The notes beneath the pieces are model-generated. The model had not been told where the DNA came from. It worked only from the letters and a program-made list of their open reading frames with translations, and did not search any database. The position numbers and the translations under genes are program-made. A DNA stretch of 64,000 nt from Terrisporobacter mayombei (GTDB lineage: Bacteria > Bacillota > Clostridia > Peptostreptococcales > Peptostreptococcaceae): positions 29,189 through 93,188 of the forward strand of contig NZ_JACRYU010000012.1 of assembly GCF_014333445.1 (NCBI RefSeq), written 5' to 3'. This document shows, in pieces, positions 45,546 to 55,597 of the stretch (its first letter is position 1; the number at the start of each line of letters is the position of its first letter).

Positions 45546-45574
45546 AAAAGCTATAAGATACTTATCTTATAGCC
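45546..45574 (-). terminator. Terminator after the Cof-type hydrolase gene
   Basis: Stem GCTATAAGATA with its complement, 3-5 base loop, T5 tail on the minus strand. Confidence 0.85.
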
Positions 45575-45628
45575 TTACAATATTCTTTATATAATTGTTA
45601 AATGTATCTTTAAATTAGTTATAACGTT

Positions 45629-46423
45629 CTATAAATTAAAATGCCTTCTTATCGCATCTACTACTCCATCTTCATCATTTGATTTAGCCCTAAAGTTACA
45701 TATTTCTTTAAGCTTTGGATGTGCATTATCCATTGCATAACTATATTTACAACTTTGCATCATTTCATAATCATTTAAATAATCTCCAAAAGCCATAGTT
45801 TCATCATAAGATATATTATATTTTTCTTGAAGTATCTTTATAGCTTCACCTTTATTAGCTTTAGGACTCATAATATCAATCCAATGCTTCCCTGAAACAC
45901 ATACTAATGATTTATTATTATATTTTTTAAAAATATTATAAGCATATTTTTCAGCATCTATCATATCATATACTGAAAACTTGCATATTTTCTCTCTTTC
46001 TATTACTTCTAATAAATCATCTACTATTTCTAATTTTTCATTATATCTTTTTACTTCTTCTACAAAAATATCATTTCTATCCTCTATATAAGCTGATTCT
46101 ACACCTGAAATTACAGGATACATATCTTTTGCAAGTCGTGCATCCTTTAGTACTTTTTTCAACTCTTCTTTATCAATTGCTTCTATATAAATAGACTGCC
46201 CTTTATAATAAATATTTGAGCCATTATCAGCTATATAAAAAAGATCATCTTTTATATCATCAAAATTTTTTAATAAATTATAATACTGTCTACCACTAGC
46301 TATAGCAAACTTGATATTTTTGTCTTTTAATTGTTTTATTAAATTAAATAAATATGGTGATAAATTATGATTACTATCTAACAATGTGCCATCCATATCT
46401 GCGGCAATAAGTTTTACAGTCAT
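45629..46423 (-). CDS. Cof-type HAD-superfamily phosphatase
   Basis: 264 residues. HAD motif I is DMDGTLLDSNHNLS (nucleophile and acid Asp), motif II is FAIASGRQYYNL, a type IIB alpha/beta cap occupies ~85-190, and motifs III/IV are KANKGEAIKIL and MAFGDYLNDYEMMQ. These cytoplasmic enzymes hydrolyse sugar phosphates or cofactors such as flavin or pyridoxal phosphates, and the substrate cannot be told from sequence. RBS AGGGAGAA. Confidence 0.9.
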   Translation of the reverse strand: MTVKLIAADMDGTLLDSNHNLSPYLFNLIKQLKDKNIKFAIASGRQYYNLLKNFDDIKDDLFYIADNGSNIYYKGQSIYIEAIDKEELKKVLKDARLAKDMYPVISGVESAYIEDRNDIFVEEVKRYNEKLEIVDDLLEVIEREKICKFSVYDMIDAEKYAYNIFKKYNNKSLVCVSGKHWIDIMSPKANKGEAIKILQEKYNISYDETMAFGDYLNDYEMMQSCKYSYAMDNAHPKLKEICNFRAKSNDEDGVVDAIRRHFNL

Positions 46424-46551
46424 TTTTATTTCTCCCTCTAATTAAATTTATATATTATCTTGTCTCATGAAAATAATTTTAAAATTTTTATTACAATATT
46501 TTGTCTTCTAGATATATCTTAACAGAATTTATTTCAATTTACTTTCATATA

Positions 46552-46586
46552 AAAAAAGAGACTATGCAACTTTATGCTTAATCTCT
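46552..46586 (-). terminator. Terminator after rlmD
   Basis: Stem AGAGATTA/TAGTCTCT with an inner GCA/TGC pairing, T7 tail on the minus strand. Confidence 0.65.
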
Positions 46587-46686
46587 ATATTTATCTTGTT
46601 TTACTGTATGCTCAATTAACTTAATCATAATTTACTCTGTTAATCTATATCTAATTGTAGTAATTATACTTTCATTGAATCTACAA

Positions 46687-48039
46687 TTACTTCTTTATTT
46701 TCACAACTGTTTCAACATGAGGAGTATTTGGGAACATATCCATACACTTAACCTTCTCTACCTTATAACCATAAGCTTCAAATCCTTTTAAATCTAAAAC
46801 TAATGACTTAGGATTACAAGATATATAAACTATTTCCTTAGCTCCAAATCCACATATATCTCTTATAGCATCTTTATGAACCCCTGGTCTTGGTGGATCA
46901 ACTATTATTAAATCTGGTTTTTCTTCTAAATTTTTAACTACTTTAGCAACGTCACCTGCTATAAATTCACAGTTATCAAGCCCATTTAACTTAGTATTTT
47001 CATTTGCAGCTTTAACAGCTTCTTCTATTATTTCTATACCATAAACCTTTTTAGCAGTACTCGCCATAACTTGTCCTATAGTTCCTGTTCCGCTATATAA
47101 GTCAAATAATACTTTTCCTTTGTTATCTCCAACAAAATCTCTAGCTATGCTATATAATTTTTCGGCACCTTTAGTATTTGTTTGGAAGAATGAAAAAGGT
47201 GATATTTTAAACTTAAGACCTAGTACTATTTCTTCTATATAATCTCTTCCATATAATACTTTTAGTTCATCACAATTCACTGCATCTGCTAATCCATCAT
47301 TTAACGTGTGTAATATACTTACTATTTCACCTTCAGTACCAAGATTTAATAACATTTCTTTGTATTGTGTCATATCAAAATCTTCTTGAGTTGTTGTAAC
47401 TATGTTTACCATTACTTCATTAGTATTAACACCTTTTCTAACAACTAAATTTCTTAAATATCCTTGATGACTATTTACTCTATAATAAGGAAGATCTTTT
47501 TCTCCAAAGTATTCAACTGTGCTAGTTAATATTTTTATAAAATCTTGATCTACTAGATAACAACCATCTACCGTTATAATATCAAGATGTCTTCCTTTTT
47601 TGTGCATACCTAAAGTAAGAGGTCCTCCCTTTACTTCATCACCAAAAGTATATTCCATTTTATTTCTGTATAATCTTTCATTAGGACTTCCTTCAATTCC
47701 TAAAAATTCAAATCCAGTTATATGTTGTTCTTCAAGTAATTTTAAAACTTGTTCAGCTTTTATTTCTAATTGTTTCTCGTATGGAACTGATAATATACTA
47801 CACCCTCCACATTGCCCAAAATGTTTACATGCATCAACAGTTTCAATTGGAGAGTTTTCTACTATTTCAAGTAATTTAACTTCTGCTTTTTCACTTCTTG
47901 CTTTTTTTACAATAGCTTTTACCTTTTGACCAGTTATTCCGCCCTTCATTTTAACTTTTCTTTTACCTATTAAAGTTGAAGATTCTCCTCCAAACTCCAT
48001 AGATCCTACTTCAAATTCAATTATGTCTCTTCTTTTCAC
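46687..48039 (-). CDS. rlmD: 23S rRNA (uracil-C5)-methyltransferase RlmD/RumA-type
   Basis: 450 residues. It has an N-terminal TRAM domain (~1-60), then Fe-S cysteines in ACKHFGQCGGCSI, an SAM-binding core with LFDLYSGTGTIGQVMA and DPPRPGVHKDA, and the catalytic cysteine in YISCNPKSL. It methylates C5 of a uridine in 23S rRNA (U1939-type; Gram-positive paralogues may also act on U747). Start is GTG with GGAGGAT ~8 nt upstream. It lies 20 bp after the pseudouridine synthase gene. Confidence 0.9.
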   Translation of the reverse strand: MKRRDIIEFEVGSMEFGGESSTLIGKRKVKMKGGITGQKVKAIVKKARSEKAEVKLLEIVENSPIETVDACKHFGQCGGCSILSVPYEKQLEIKAEQVLKLLEEQHITGFEFLGIEGSPNERLYRNKMEYTFGDEVKGGPLTLGMHKKGRHLDIITVDGCYLVDQDFIKILTSTVEYFGEKDLPYYRVNSHQGYLRNLVVRKGVNTNEVMVNIVTTTQEDFDMTQYKEMLLNLGTEGEIVSILHTLNDGLADAVNCDELKVLYGRDYIEEIVLGLKFKISPFSFFQTNTKGAEKLYSIARDFVGDNKGKVLFDLYSGTGTIGQVMASTAKKVYGIEIIEEAVKAANENTKLNGLDNCEFIAGDVAKVVKNLEEKPDLIIVDPPRPGVHKDAIRDICGFGAKEIVYISCNPKSLVLDLKGFEAYGYKVEKVKCMDMFPNTPHVETVVKIKK

Positions 48040-48059
48040 TAGAATATCCTCCGATTTTA

Positions 48060-48782
48060 TTATCTTTCTTCTATTAATTTAACTTCTTCATCAGTTAATT
48101 CTCTATATTCCCCTAGATTTAAACTTTCATCTAGAATTAATTTGCCTATAGATAGTCTTTTCAAGTATACTACTTTTTTGCCTACACTCTCAAACATTCT
48201 TTTTACTTGGTGAAATTTACCTTCATGTATAGTAAGTTCTATTTCTGATAAATCATCACTTTTTAATATTTTAAGTTGAGCTGGCATAGTTTCATATCCA
48301 TCATCTAGAGTTACTCCTTTTTCAAAGGCTTTAATATCTTCATCAGTTACTACTCCATCTATTTTTGCATAATATGTTTTAGGTACATGTTTTTTAGGAG
48401 ATAAAACTCTATGAGCTAATTGACCATCATTAGTTAATACTAAAAGTCCTTCTGTATCTTTATCTAACCTTCCAACAGGAAATGGCTCAAAATTTAAGTA
48501 AGACGAATCTATTAAATCTAAAACAATTGGATCTCTTTTATCAAAAGTTGCTGATAAATATCCATCTGGTTTATTCATCATTAAATAAATAAATTCTCTA
48601 TACTTTACTTCTTTATTATCAAACTCTATTTTATCAACTTCTGTATCTACTTGTGTTCCAGGATTGGATATTGTTTTTCCATTAACCTTAACTAATCCTT
48701 GTTTACAGTATTTTTTTAAATCTGCTCTACTTCCATATCCTAAGTTAGATAGAACCTTATCTATTCTTAATTTTTTTGCCAC
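48060..48782 (-). CDS. rsuA: RsuA-type 16S rRNA pseudouridine synthase
   Basis: 240 residues. The S4 RNA-binding domain (1-60, LRIDKVLSNLGYGSRADLKK) is followed by the RsuA/RluB/E/F catalytic domain with the active Asp in PVGRLDKDTEGLLVLTNDG. Later motifs are KTYYAKIDG and EGKFHQVKRMFESVGKKV. It isomerises a uridine of 16S rRNA (U516 in E. coli). The start is GTG with AAAGGAGG 8 nt upstream. It probably forms a unit with rlmD. Confidence 0.9.
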   Translation of the reverse strand: MAKKLRIDKVLSNLGYGSRADLKKYCKQGLVKVNGKTISNPGTQVDTEVDKIEFDNKEVKYREFIYLMMNKPDGYLSATFDKRDPIVLDLIDSSYLNFEPFPVGRLDKDTEGLLVLTNDGQLAHRVLSPKKHVPKTYYAKIDGVVTDEDIKAFEKGVTLDDGYETMPAQLKILKSDDLSEIELTIHEGKFHQVKRMFESVGKKVVYLKRLSIGKLILDESLNLGEYRELTDEEVKLIEER

Positions 48783-48981
48783 TTTATTTACCTCCTTTAA
48801 GAAGTATTTTATTTAATTAATTTATCCTAAGATTAAATTCACATAAACTCTATTATATATTATAATTAATGTTTTTGCTTATTATAATTTACTGTATACT
48901 CTTTTTTATTTTAGTTATATAATATAAATGATGGGTAAGTTTTATAAGTTTTAAACTTAATTATAATATGGAGGTTTAAAT

Positions 48982-49845
48982 ATGTTAGTTTCAGCTAAAG
49001 AGATGCTAAATAAAGCAAGACAAGGAAAATATGCAGTAGGTCAATTCAACATAAATAACTTAGAATGGACTAAAGCAATATTATTAACTGCTCAAGAAAA
49101 TAATTCACCTGTTATATTAGGAGTATCTGAAGGTGCTGCAAAGTATATGGGAGGTTTTGATACAGTTGTAGGAATGGTAAATGGATTACTAAAAGGATTA
49201 AATACAACTGTACCAGTTGCTCTTCACATAGATCATGGTTCATATGATGGAGCTATAAAAGCTATGGAAGCAGGATTCTCTTCTATAATGTTTGATGGTT
49301 CTCACTATCCATTTGAAGAAAATATTGCAAAAACTAAAGAAATAGTTGAGTTAGCTCATTCAAAAGGAATATCTGTTGAGGCTGAAGTTGGTTCAATAGG
49401 TGGGGAGGAAGATGGTGTAGTTGGTGCAGGTGAAGTTGCTGATCCTCAAGAATGCAAAGCTATCTCTGAATTAGGAATAGATTTCCTTGCTGCTGGTATA
49501 GGGAATATACACGGAAAATATCCAGAAAACTGGACTGGATTAAACTTTGAAGTATTAGGTAAAATAAATGAAGCTACTGGTGACATGCCATTAGTATTAC
49601 ATGGTGGTAGTGGTATACCAGAAGAAATGATAAAAGAAGCTATATCTTTAGGTGTTGCTAAAATAAATGTTAATACTGAATGCCAAGTAGTATTCGCTGA
49701 AGCAACTCGTAAATACATAGAAGAAGGTAAAGATCTACAAGGTAAAGGATTTGACCCTCGTAAATTATTAGCTCCTGGTGTTGAGGCTATACAAGCATGT
49801 GTTAAAGAAAAAATGGAACTTTTTGGTTCTATAAACCAAGCATAA
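48982..49845 (+). CDS. fba: Class II fructose-1,6-bisphosphate aldolase
   Basis: 287 residues. Zinc and substrate residues are visible in ALHIDHGSYDGAIKAM, GFSSIMFDGSHYPFEEN, EAEVGSIGGEEDG, GNIHGKYP and LVLHGGSGIPEE. KINVNTECQ binds the phosphate. It catalyses the reversible cleavage of fructose bisphosphate in glycolysis and gluconeogenesis. RBS ATGGAGG lies 7 nt upstream. It is monocistronic, with a strong terminator. Confidence 0.97.
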   Translation: MLVSAKEMLNKARQGKYAVGQFNINNLEWTKAILLTAQENNSPVILGVSEGAAKYMGGFDTVVGMVNGLLKGLNTTVPVALHIDHGSYDGAIKAMEAGFSSIMFDGSHYPFEENIAKTKEIVELAHSKGISVEAEVGSIGGEEDGVVGAGEVADPQECKAISELGIDFLAAGIGNIHGKYPENWTGLNFEVLGKINEATGDMPLVLHGGSGIPEEMIKEAISLGVAKINVNTECQVVFAEATRKYIEEGKDLQGKGFDPRKLLAPGVEAIQACVKEKMELFGSINQA

Positions 49846-49875
49846 TTTTAATAGTTTAAATAAAAATTACTATAG

Positions 49876-49910
49876 TGATAGATGTATAAAATACATCTAT
49901 CATTTTTTAT
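49876..49910 (+). terminator. Terminator after fba
   Basis: Stem GATAGATGTAT with its complement, 3-base loop, T6 tail. Confidence 0.9.
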
Positions 49911-50328
49911 CTAAAAACATATAATTTTTTATTTTCTGAATTTTTAAATAAATCTTTAATAATTAATTTATTTATAAGTGACTACTTAAAAGTTTTAATG
50001 AATTTTTTCTTCTTATTAAAGAATACTTTATATTATCAATCAAAATCCCTAAATTACTATTTCTTTTTTACTGATTCAATTATAGAATAATAACTTTTAA
50101 TTGTCCTTTTAATACTTTCTTATACTATAATATAAAGTATAATTAGAATTTTTTCCATTTAAAATTATATATATATTCAATATTATATTTTTAATTAGAA
50201 AATTCAACTCTATAATTTATTATCTAAGTCTAATCTCTATTCATTCATAAAATTCATAAGGTTTATTTTATTTTTTTACTGTTAATTACTTACTATAATG
50301 AACATCAAATTGTAAAGGGGGAATTTGT
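49911..50328 (+). promoter_or_regulatory. AT-rich upstream region of the hydrogenase operon
   Basis: About 420 bp with no plausible ORF. A TATAAT at 50294-50299 lies 30 bp before the hydC ATG but has only a T-rich -35, so an activator or alternative promoter further upstream is possible. I find no Rex-type TTGTTAA-N4-TTAACAA site. Confidence 0.4.
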
Positions 50329-50829
50329 ATGTGCAATTTTGTTTTACAAAACAAAAAATTATTTGATGAATTAGATAGCCTAATTGATACTCTTCCTAAA
50401 GCTGATGAAAGTGCGCTAATATATGTACTTAAAGAAGCTCAAGGTATATTTGGCTATCTGCCAAAAGAAGTTCAACTTCATATCGCAGGAAGATTAGGTA
50501 TATCTCCTGCAAAAGTATACGGTGTTGTAAGTTTCTATTCCTACTTCTCTACTAATCCTGTAGGAGAACATAAGATTAGTGTTTGCTTAGGTACTGTATG
50601 TTTTGTCAAGGGCTCAGATAAAATAATGTCTGAATTTGAAAAACAATTAAATATAAAAGCTGGAGAAACTACTAGCGACCTTAAATTTACATTAGATGGA
50701 TTAAGATGTGTAGGCGCTTGCGGGCTTGCTCCTGTTGTAGTAGTTGATGGTAAAGTTTATGGACTATGTACTCCAGATCAGGTTACTGATATATTAGATG
50801 AGTACAGAGAACTAGAATTAAACTGTTAG
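50329..50829 (+). CDS. hydC: [FeFe]-hydrogenase NuoE-like subunit HydC
   Basis: 166 residues, a thioredoxin-like [2Fe-2S] NuoE protein. Four ligands are visible: CLGTVCFVKGS (C-x4-C) and GLRCVGACGLAP (C-x3-C). GYLPKEVQLHIAGRLGIS and VYGVVSFYSYFS are family signatures. With HydB and HydA it makes the NAD- and ferredoxin-linked, probably electron-bifurcating, hydrogenase of anaerobes. RBS AAAGGGGG precedes the ATG. It is the first gene of a three-gene operon. Confidence 0.92.
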   Translation: MCNFVLQNKKLFDELDSLIDTLPKADESALIYVLKEAQGIFGYLPKEVQLHIAGRLGISPAKVYGVVSFYSYFSTNPVGEHKISVCLGTVCFVKGSDKIMSEFEKQLNIKAGETTSDLKFTLDGLRCVGACGLAPVVVVDGKVYGLCTPDQVTDILDEYRELELNC

Positions 50830-50842
50830 GGGGAAACTATTA

Positions 50843-52729
50843 ATGAAAAAGTTAAATTCAATCTCAGAACTAAAATCTTCTGTACAAAATTTTAAGCAAC
50901 TTCTTTTCTTAAGAGAAAATCATACACAAGATATACCTAGTAATAGAGATATTCTAGTTTGTGGTGGTACTGGATGTACCTCTTCAAATAGTTTACAGAT
51001 AATTGACCTTTTAAAGTCAGAAATAAATAAAGCAGGCCTTAGTGACTCTGTACAAGTTCATTTAACAGGTTGTTTTGGATTTTGCGCAATGGGTCCAATT
51101 GTAAAAGTTTACCCTGATAACGTTTTTTATGTACATGTTCAGCCAGAAGATGCTGTAGAAATTATAGACAAGCACATATGTAAAAATCAAATTGTTGAAA
51201 GATTATTATTTGAGGAACCATCTTTAAATCATAAAAAGGTAGCTAAACATGAGGATATGTCTTTCTATAAAAAACAACTTCGTATCGCTTTAAGAAATTG
51301 TGGACATATAAATCCAGAAGATATAACTGAATACTTAGCTAATGATGGGTATTTAGCATTAGCTAAATGTCTATCAGATATGACTCCTCAACAAGTAATT
51401 GAAGAAGTTAAAGCTTCAGGGTTAAAAGGTAGAGGTGGAGCTGGATTCCCTACTGGAGTAAAATGGGAGTCATGCGCCAGAAACCCATATATAAACGGCG
51501 AAAAATTTGTTGTATGTAATGCTGATGAAGGAGATCCGGGTGCCTTTATGGATAGATCCTTACTTGAAGGTGACCCTAATAGCGTTCTTGAAGCTATGGC
51601 AATTGCCGGCTATGCTATAGGGGCTAATAAAGGATATATCTATATAAGAGCCGAGTATCCTCTTGCTATAGATAGATTGAAAATTGCCATTTCTCAAGCA
51701 GAAGAAATCGGTGTACTAGGCAAAAATATATTAGGTTCTGGATTTGACTTTACAATAGAATTAAAATATGGAGCTGGTGCATTTGTTTGTGGAGAAGGTA
51801 CTGCTCTAATAAACTCAATAGAAGGTAAACGTGGCGAACCAAGAATGAAAACATTCTCTTCTTCTAAGCACGGTTTATGGAATGCTCCTACTTGCTTAAA
51901 TAATGTTGAAACTTTCGGTAATATTCCAGCTATCATAAATAAAGGTGCTGATTGGTTTGCTTCATTCGGTACAGATGACTCCAAAGGTACTAAAGTATTT
52001 GCATTAGGTGGAAAAGTTAATAATGTAGGTCTAGTTGAAGTTCCTATGGGTACTACCCTTCGTGAAATAGTTTATGATATAGGTGGAGGTATACCTAATG
52101 GAAAAGAATTCAAGGCTGTTCAAACTGGTGGACCTTCTGGAGGATGTATATCTGCTAAAGATTTGGACACTCCAATAGATTACAAATCATTAAGTTCTAT
52201 AGGCTCAATGATGGGTTCTGGTGGTATGCTTGTCCTTGATGATAGTGATTGTATGGTTGATATAGCTAAATTCTTCTTAGACTTCTCTGTTGATGAATCT
52301 TGTGGTAAATGCACTCCTTGTCGTATAGGAACTAAGAGATTATATGAATTATTAACTAAAATTTGTGATGGTAAAGGATGCGAGCAAGACTTAATTGATT
52401 TAAAAGATTTAGCATTAACAGTTAAAAATACTGCTCTTTGTGGTTTAGGAAAATGTGCTCCTAACCCAATATTAAGCACTCTTGATTGCTTCTATGATGA
52501 ATACCTAGCACATGTCAAAGATCACAAATGTCCGGCTGGTAAATGTAGTGCTATGTTAGACTTCGTAATCACTGATGAGTGTATAGGATGTGGATTATGT
52601 AAGAAAAACTGTCCAGCTGATTGTATCTCTGGTGAAAAGAAACAAAAACATATAATAGATACTACAAAATGCTTAAAATGTGGTACTTGCATAGAAAAAT
52701 GTAAGAAAGGTGCAATTGTTAAGAGATAA
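50843..52729 (+). CDS. hydB: [FeFe]-hydrogenase NuoF-like subunit HydB
   Basis: 628 residues. An N-terminal [2Fe-2S] thioredoxin-like domain (CGGTGCTSSNS, TGCFGFC) precedes the FMN- and NAD-binding NuoF core (GLKGRGGAGFPTGVKW, NADEGDPGAFMDRSLLEG). The [4Fe-4S] ligands SCGKCTPCRIGTKR follow. A C-terminal 2x[4Fe-4S] ferredoxin domain (CIGCGLCKKNCP, CLKCGTCIEKCK) completes it. This order is that of Thermotoga/Acetobacterium HydB, the site of NAD(H) exchange. It lies 13 bp after hydC. Confidence 0.94.
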   Translation: MKKLNSISELKSSVQNFKQLLFLRENHTQDIPSNRDILVCGGTGCTSSNSLQIIDLLKSEINKAGLSDSVQVHLTGCFGFCAMGPIVKVYPDNVFYVHVQPEDAVEIIDKHICKNQIVERLLFEEPSLNHKKVAKHEDMSFYKKQLRIALRNCGHINPEDITEYLANDGYLALAKCLSDMTPQQVIEEVKASGLKGRGGAGFPTGVKWESCARNPYINGEKFVVCNADEGDPGAFMDRSLLEGDPNSVLEAMAIAGYAIGANKGYIYIRAEYPLAIDRLKIAISQAEEIGVLGKNILGSGFDFTIELKYGAGAFVCGEGTALINSIEGKRGEPRMKTFSSSKHGLWNAPTCLNNVETFGNIPAIINKGADWFASFGTDDSKGTKVFALGGKVNNVGLVEVPMGTTLREIVYDIGGGIPNGKEFKAVQTGGPSGGCISAKDLDTPIDYKSLSSIGSMMGSGGMLVLDDSDCMVDIAKFFLDFSVDESCGKCTPCRIGTKRLYELLTKICDGKGCEQDLIDLKDLALTVKNTALCGLGKCAPNPILSTLDCFYDEYLAHVKDHKCPAGKCSAMLDFVITDECIGCGLCKKNCPADCISGEKKQKHIIDTTKCLKCGTCIEKCKKGAIVKR

Positions 52730-52752
52730 TTACACTAAGGAGGGGTTTATTA

Positions 52753-54531
52753 ATGAGTTTAGTTAATTTAACTATAAATGGTAAAGCTGTTACAGTTCCT
52801 TCTGATACAAAAATATTAGAAGCAGCAAAACAGGTAAATGTCAAAATACCTAGTCTATGTTATTTACACATGGATGATATAAAATTTGATAATCACTGTG
52901 CATCTTGTCGTGTATGTATGGTTAGCGCAGGAGGAAAATTAGTTCCTGCTTGCGGTACTATGGTTAAAGAAGGTATGGTAGTTAATACCAATTCTCCAGA
53001 TGCACTAAAATATAGAAAAAATGTTGTAGAACTTATGCTGTCTGATCATCCAAAAGATTGTCTATCTTGCGCTAAAAGCGGAAATTGTGAATTACAGGAT
53101 ATAGCTTCTGAGCTAGGAATCAGAGAATTAAGATTTACTAGCGGACAACAATCTTCTACTCCTATAGATACTTCAACAAAATCAATAGTTAAAGACCACT
53201 CAAAATGTATATTATGTAGAAGATGTGAAACTATGTGTAATGAAGTACAAACTGTTTCTGTCCTTTCTGGAATAAATCGTGGATTTGGTACAGAAGTTGG
53301 CACATTCTTTGGTGTTGATTTAGCTGACACTAATTGTACTTTCTGCGGTCAATGTATAAGTGTATGTCCAACAGGCGCATTAATAGAAAAAGATAATACT
53401 TCTTTAGCCTGGGATGCATTAGCTCAAAAAGAAAAACCTGTTATGGTTCAGACTGCTCCAGCTGTGAGGGTTGGATTAGGTGAAGAATTTGGATTAGAAC
53501 CTGGTTCTATTTCTACAGGTAAAATGGTTGCTGCTTTAAAGGCCCTAGGATTCGATTATGTATTCGATACTAACTTTGCAGCAGACTTAACTATAATGGA
53601 AGAAGCTAATGAATTCGTAAATAGATTTGTTAAGGCAGAAAAACTACCTATATTAACAAGTTGCTGTCCAGCTTGGGTTAATTTCATGGAGCATGAATAT
53701 CCAGACTTACTAGACTACTTATCTACTTGCAAATCTCCACAGAGTATGTTCTCTCCTATAGCTAGACATTATTTTGCAGAAAAAGTTTTAAATAAAAAAT
53801 CTGATGAGGTTATAATTATGTCAATAATGCCTTGTGTAGCTAAAAAATACGAGGTATCAAGAGAAGAATTAGGCCAAGATGGATACTTAGATACTGATTT
53901 ATCTTTAACTACTAGAGAATTAGCTAGAATGATAAAAGAAGCAGGTATTGATTTAGCTAATTTAGAGGAAACTGAGTTTGATAGTCCACTTGGATACTCT
54001 ACTGGTGCTGCAGATATATTCGGCGCGACAGGTGGTGTGCTTGAGGCTGCATTAAGAACTGCTTATCATGATATAACTAATGAAGAAGCTCCTTCTTTAG
54101 ATTTTGAGGTAGTCAGAGGTATGAATGGCATAAAAGAATCTTCTTTAGAAATAAATGGACATACAATAAATGTTGCTGCTGCTAGTAGTTTAGGAAATGC
54201 TAGAAAGTTGATGGATGAACTGAGAGCTGGGACTTGCAAGTATCATGTAATAGAAATCATGGCATGTCCTGGTGGATGTATAGCCGGCGCTGGTCAGCCT
54301 TATCATGGTGGAGATTATGATAAAGTTAAAGCAAGAGCTAGGGCTTTATATGAAATAGATGCTAATAAGACTCATCGTCTTTCTCATACTAATCCAGATA
54401 TCAAAAAATTATATGAAGACTTCTTAGGTGAAAGAGGCGGACATATGGCTCATAAATTACTTCACACTGAATATTATGATAAAAGTAATATATACGGTGA
54501 AAGTAAATTGACTGCTGAAGCTGAATGTTAA
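52753..54531 (+). CDS. hydA: [FeFe]-hydrogenase catalytic subunit HydA
   Basis: 592 residues. It has an N-terminal [2Fe-2S] domain (Cys36, 49/52, 67), a His-ligated cluster motif HPKDCLSCAKSGNCELQ (~99-115), and two [4Fe-4S] motifs CILCRRCETMC (152-162) and CTFCGQCISVCP (195-206). The H-cluster motifs are L1 TSCCPAWVN (302-310), L2 MPCVAKK (359-365) and L3 ACPGGCIAGAGQP (~504-516). The small-subunit region ends the chain. It reduces protons using NADH plus ferredoxin electrons supplied through HydBC. RBS AAGGAGGGG. The maturases HydEFG are not in the window. Confidence 0.96.
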   Translation: MSLVNLTINGKAVTVPSDTKILEAAKQVNVKIPSLCYLHMDDIKFDNHCASCRVCMVSAGGKLVPACGTMVKEGMVVNTNSPDALKYRKNVVELMLSDHPKDCLSCAKSGNCELQDIASELGIRELRFTSGQQSSTPIDTSTKSIVKDHSKCILCRRCETMCNEVQTVSVLSGINRGFGTEVGTFFGVDLADTNCTFCGQCISVCPTGALIEKDNTSLAWDALAQKEKPVMVQTAPAVRVGLGEEFGLEPGSISTGKMVAALKALGFDYVFDTNFAADLTIMEEANEFVNRFVKAEKLPILTSCCPAWVNFMEHEYPDLLDYLSTCKSPQSMFSPIARHYFAEKVLNKKSDEVIIMSIMPCVAKKYEVSREELGQDGYLDTDLSLTTRELARMIKEAGIDLANLEETEFDSPLGYSTGAADIFGATGGVLEAALRTAYHDITNEEAPSLDFEVVRGMNGIKESSLEINGHTINVAAASSLGNARKLMDELRAGTCKYHVIEIMACPGGCIAGAGQPYHGGDYDKVKARARALYEIDANKTHRLSHTNPDIKKLYEDFLGERGGHMAHKLLHTEYYDKSNIYGESKLTAEAEC

Positions 54532-54593
54532 TTAATAATTTAATATAAATATATTAAAACCTAGTTATATACTTAATCTAAAAGTTCAAACTA

Positions 54594-54633
54594 AAAAGGA
54601 GTTATCTAGCCGTGATAACTCCCTTTCTTATTT
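54594..54633 (+). terminator. Terminator after hydA
   Basis: Stem AAAGGAGTTATC with its complement, 7-base loop, T-rich tail. Confidence 0.85.
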
Positions 54634-54660
54634 TTATTAATTAACTATTACTTTTTATTA

Positions 54661-55593
54661 TTATTTATCAATTACTTGTGTTAGTTTTTTTGTAAATTCT
54701 TGGGCTGCATCATATCCCATACCCCTTTGTCTATAATTCATAGCTGCCACTTCTATAATCATCGATGTATTTCTTCCAGGCTTCACTGGTATAACTAGTT
54801 TTTCTATTTTTTGTCCTAATATTTCTTCATATTCTCTATCTAATCCCAATCTATCATAATATTTTTGTTTATTCCAACTTTCTAATTCAATTACTAAATC
54901 TATCATCTTTTGATTTTTAATAGCTCCAACACCATATAAACTTCTTACATCAATTATACCTATACCTCTTATTTCCATATAATGTCTTATTATTTCTGGT
55001 GATTGTCCCATTAATCTTCTCTCATCTAATTTTCTAATTTCTACAGCATCATCTGCTACAAGCCTATGACCTTTTTGAATTAATTCTAAAGCAGTTTCAG
55101 ATTTACCTATACTACTTTCTCCTTTTATAAGAACTCCTATACCATATACGTCAACTAAAACTCCATGTATAGTAACATGAGGAGCTAATTTATTATCTAA
55201 ATAATTAGATAGTCTATTAATAAATCTAGTTGTATTAGATTTGCTACTAAGAACTACTCTCTTATACTTTTTAGCTTTTTCTATAATATCATTATCAATT
55301 TCTAAGTCTCTAGTAACTATTAATACTGGTATCTCATAAGAAAAGAACTTGTCTAAAATTTCTAATCGTCTTTGCTTATCAATATTTTTGAAATAAGTAT
55401 ATTCTGTTCTTCCTATTATTTGAATTCTCTCATAAGGAAAATACTCAAAATACCCTGCTAAAGGTAATCCTGTTCTGTTTACATCTTCTGATTCTACAAA
55501 ATAATCATGATTTTCAGGCATATACTCAACCTTTAAATCTAAATCTTCAATTAATTGTAATATTGATACTTTATCTTTTGTTGTCTCTATCAA
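54661..55593 (-). CDS. hprK: HPr kinase/phosphorylase
   Basis: 310 residues. The N-terminal domain is ~1-130. The C-terminal kinase domain has P-loop GESSIGKS (158-165) followed by RLVADDAVEI, and the HprK signature MEIRGIGIIDVRSLYG. It phosphorylates Ser46 of HPr in response to fructose bisphosphate and so drives CcpA-type carbon catabolite control. The start is TTG at 55593 with GGGAGAA ~9 nt upstream. It lies 4 bp after uvrC and is co-transcribed with it. Confidence 0.96.
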   Translation of the reverse strand: MIETTKDKVSILQLIEDLDLKVEYMPENHDYFVESEDVNRTGLPLAGYFEYFPYERIQIIGRTEYTYFKNIDKQRRLEILDKFFSYEIPVLIVTRDLEIDNDIIEKAKKYKRVVLSSKSNTTRFINRLSNYLDNKLAPHVTIHGVLVDVYGIGVLIKGESSIGKSETALELIQKGHRLVADDAVEIRKLDERRLMGQSPEIIRHYMEIRGIGIIDVRSLYGVGAIKNQKMIDLVIELESWNKQKYYDRLGLDREYEEILGQKIEKLVIPVKPGRNTSMIIEVAAMNYRQRGMGYDAAQEFTKKLTQVIDK

Positions 55594-55597
55594 TTAA

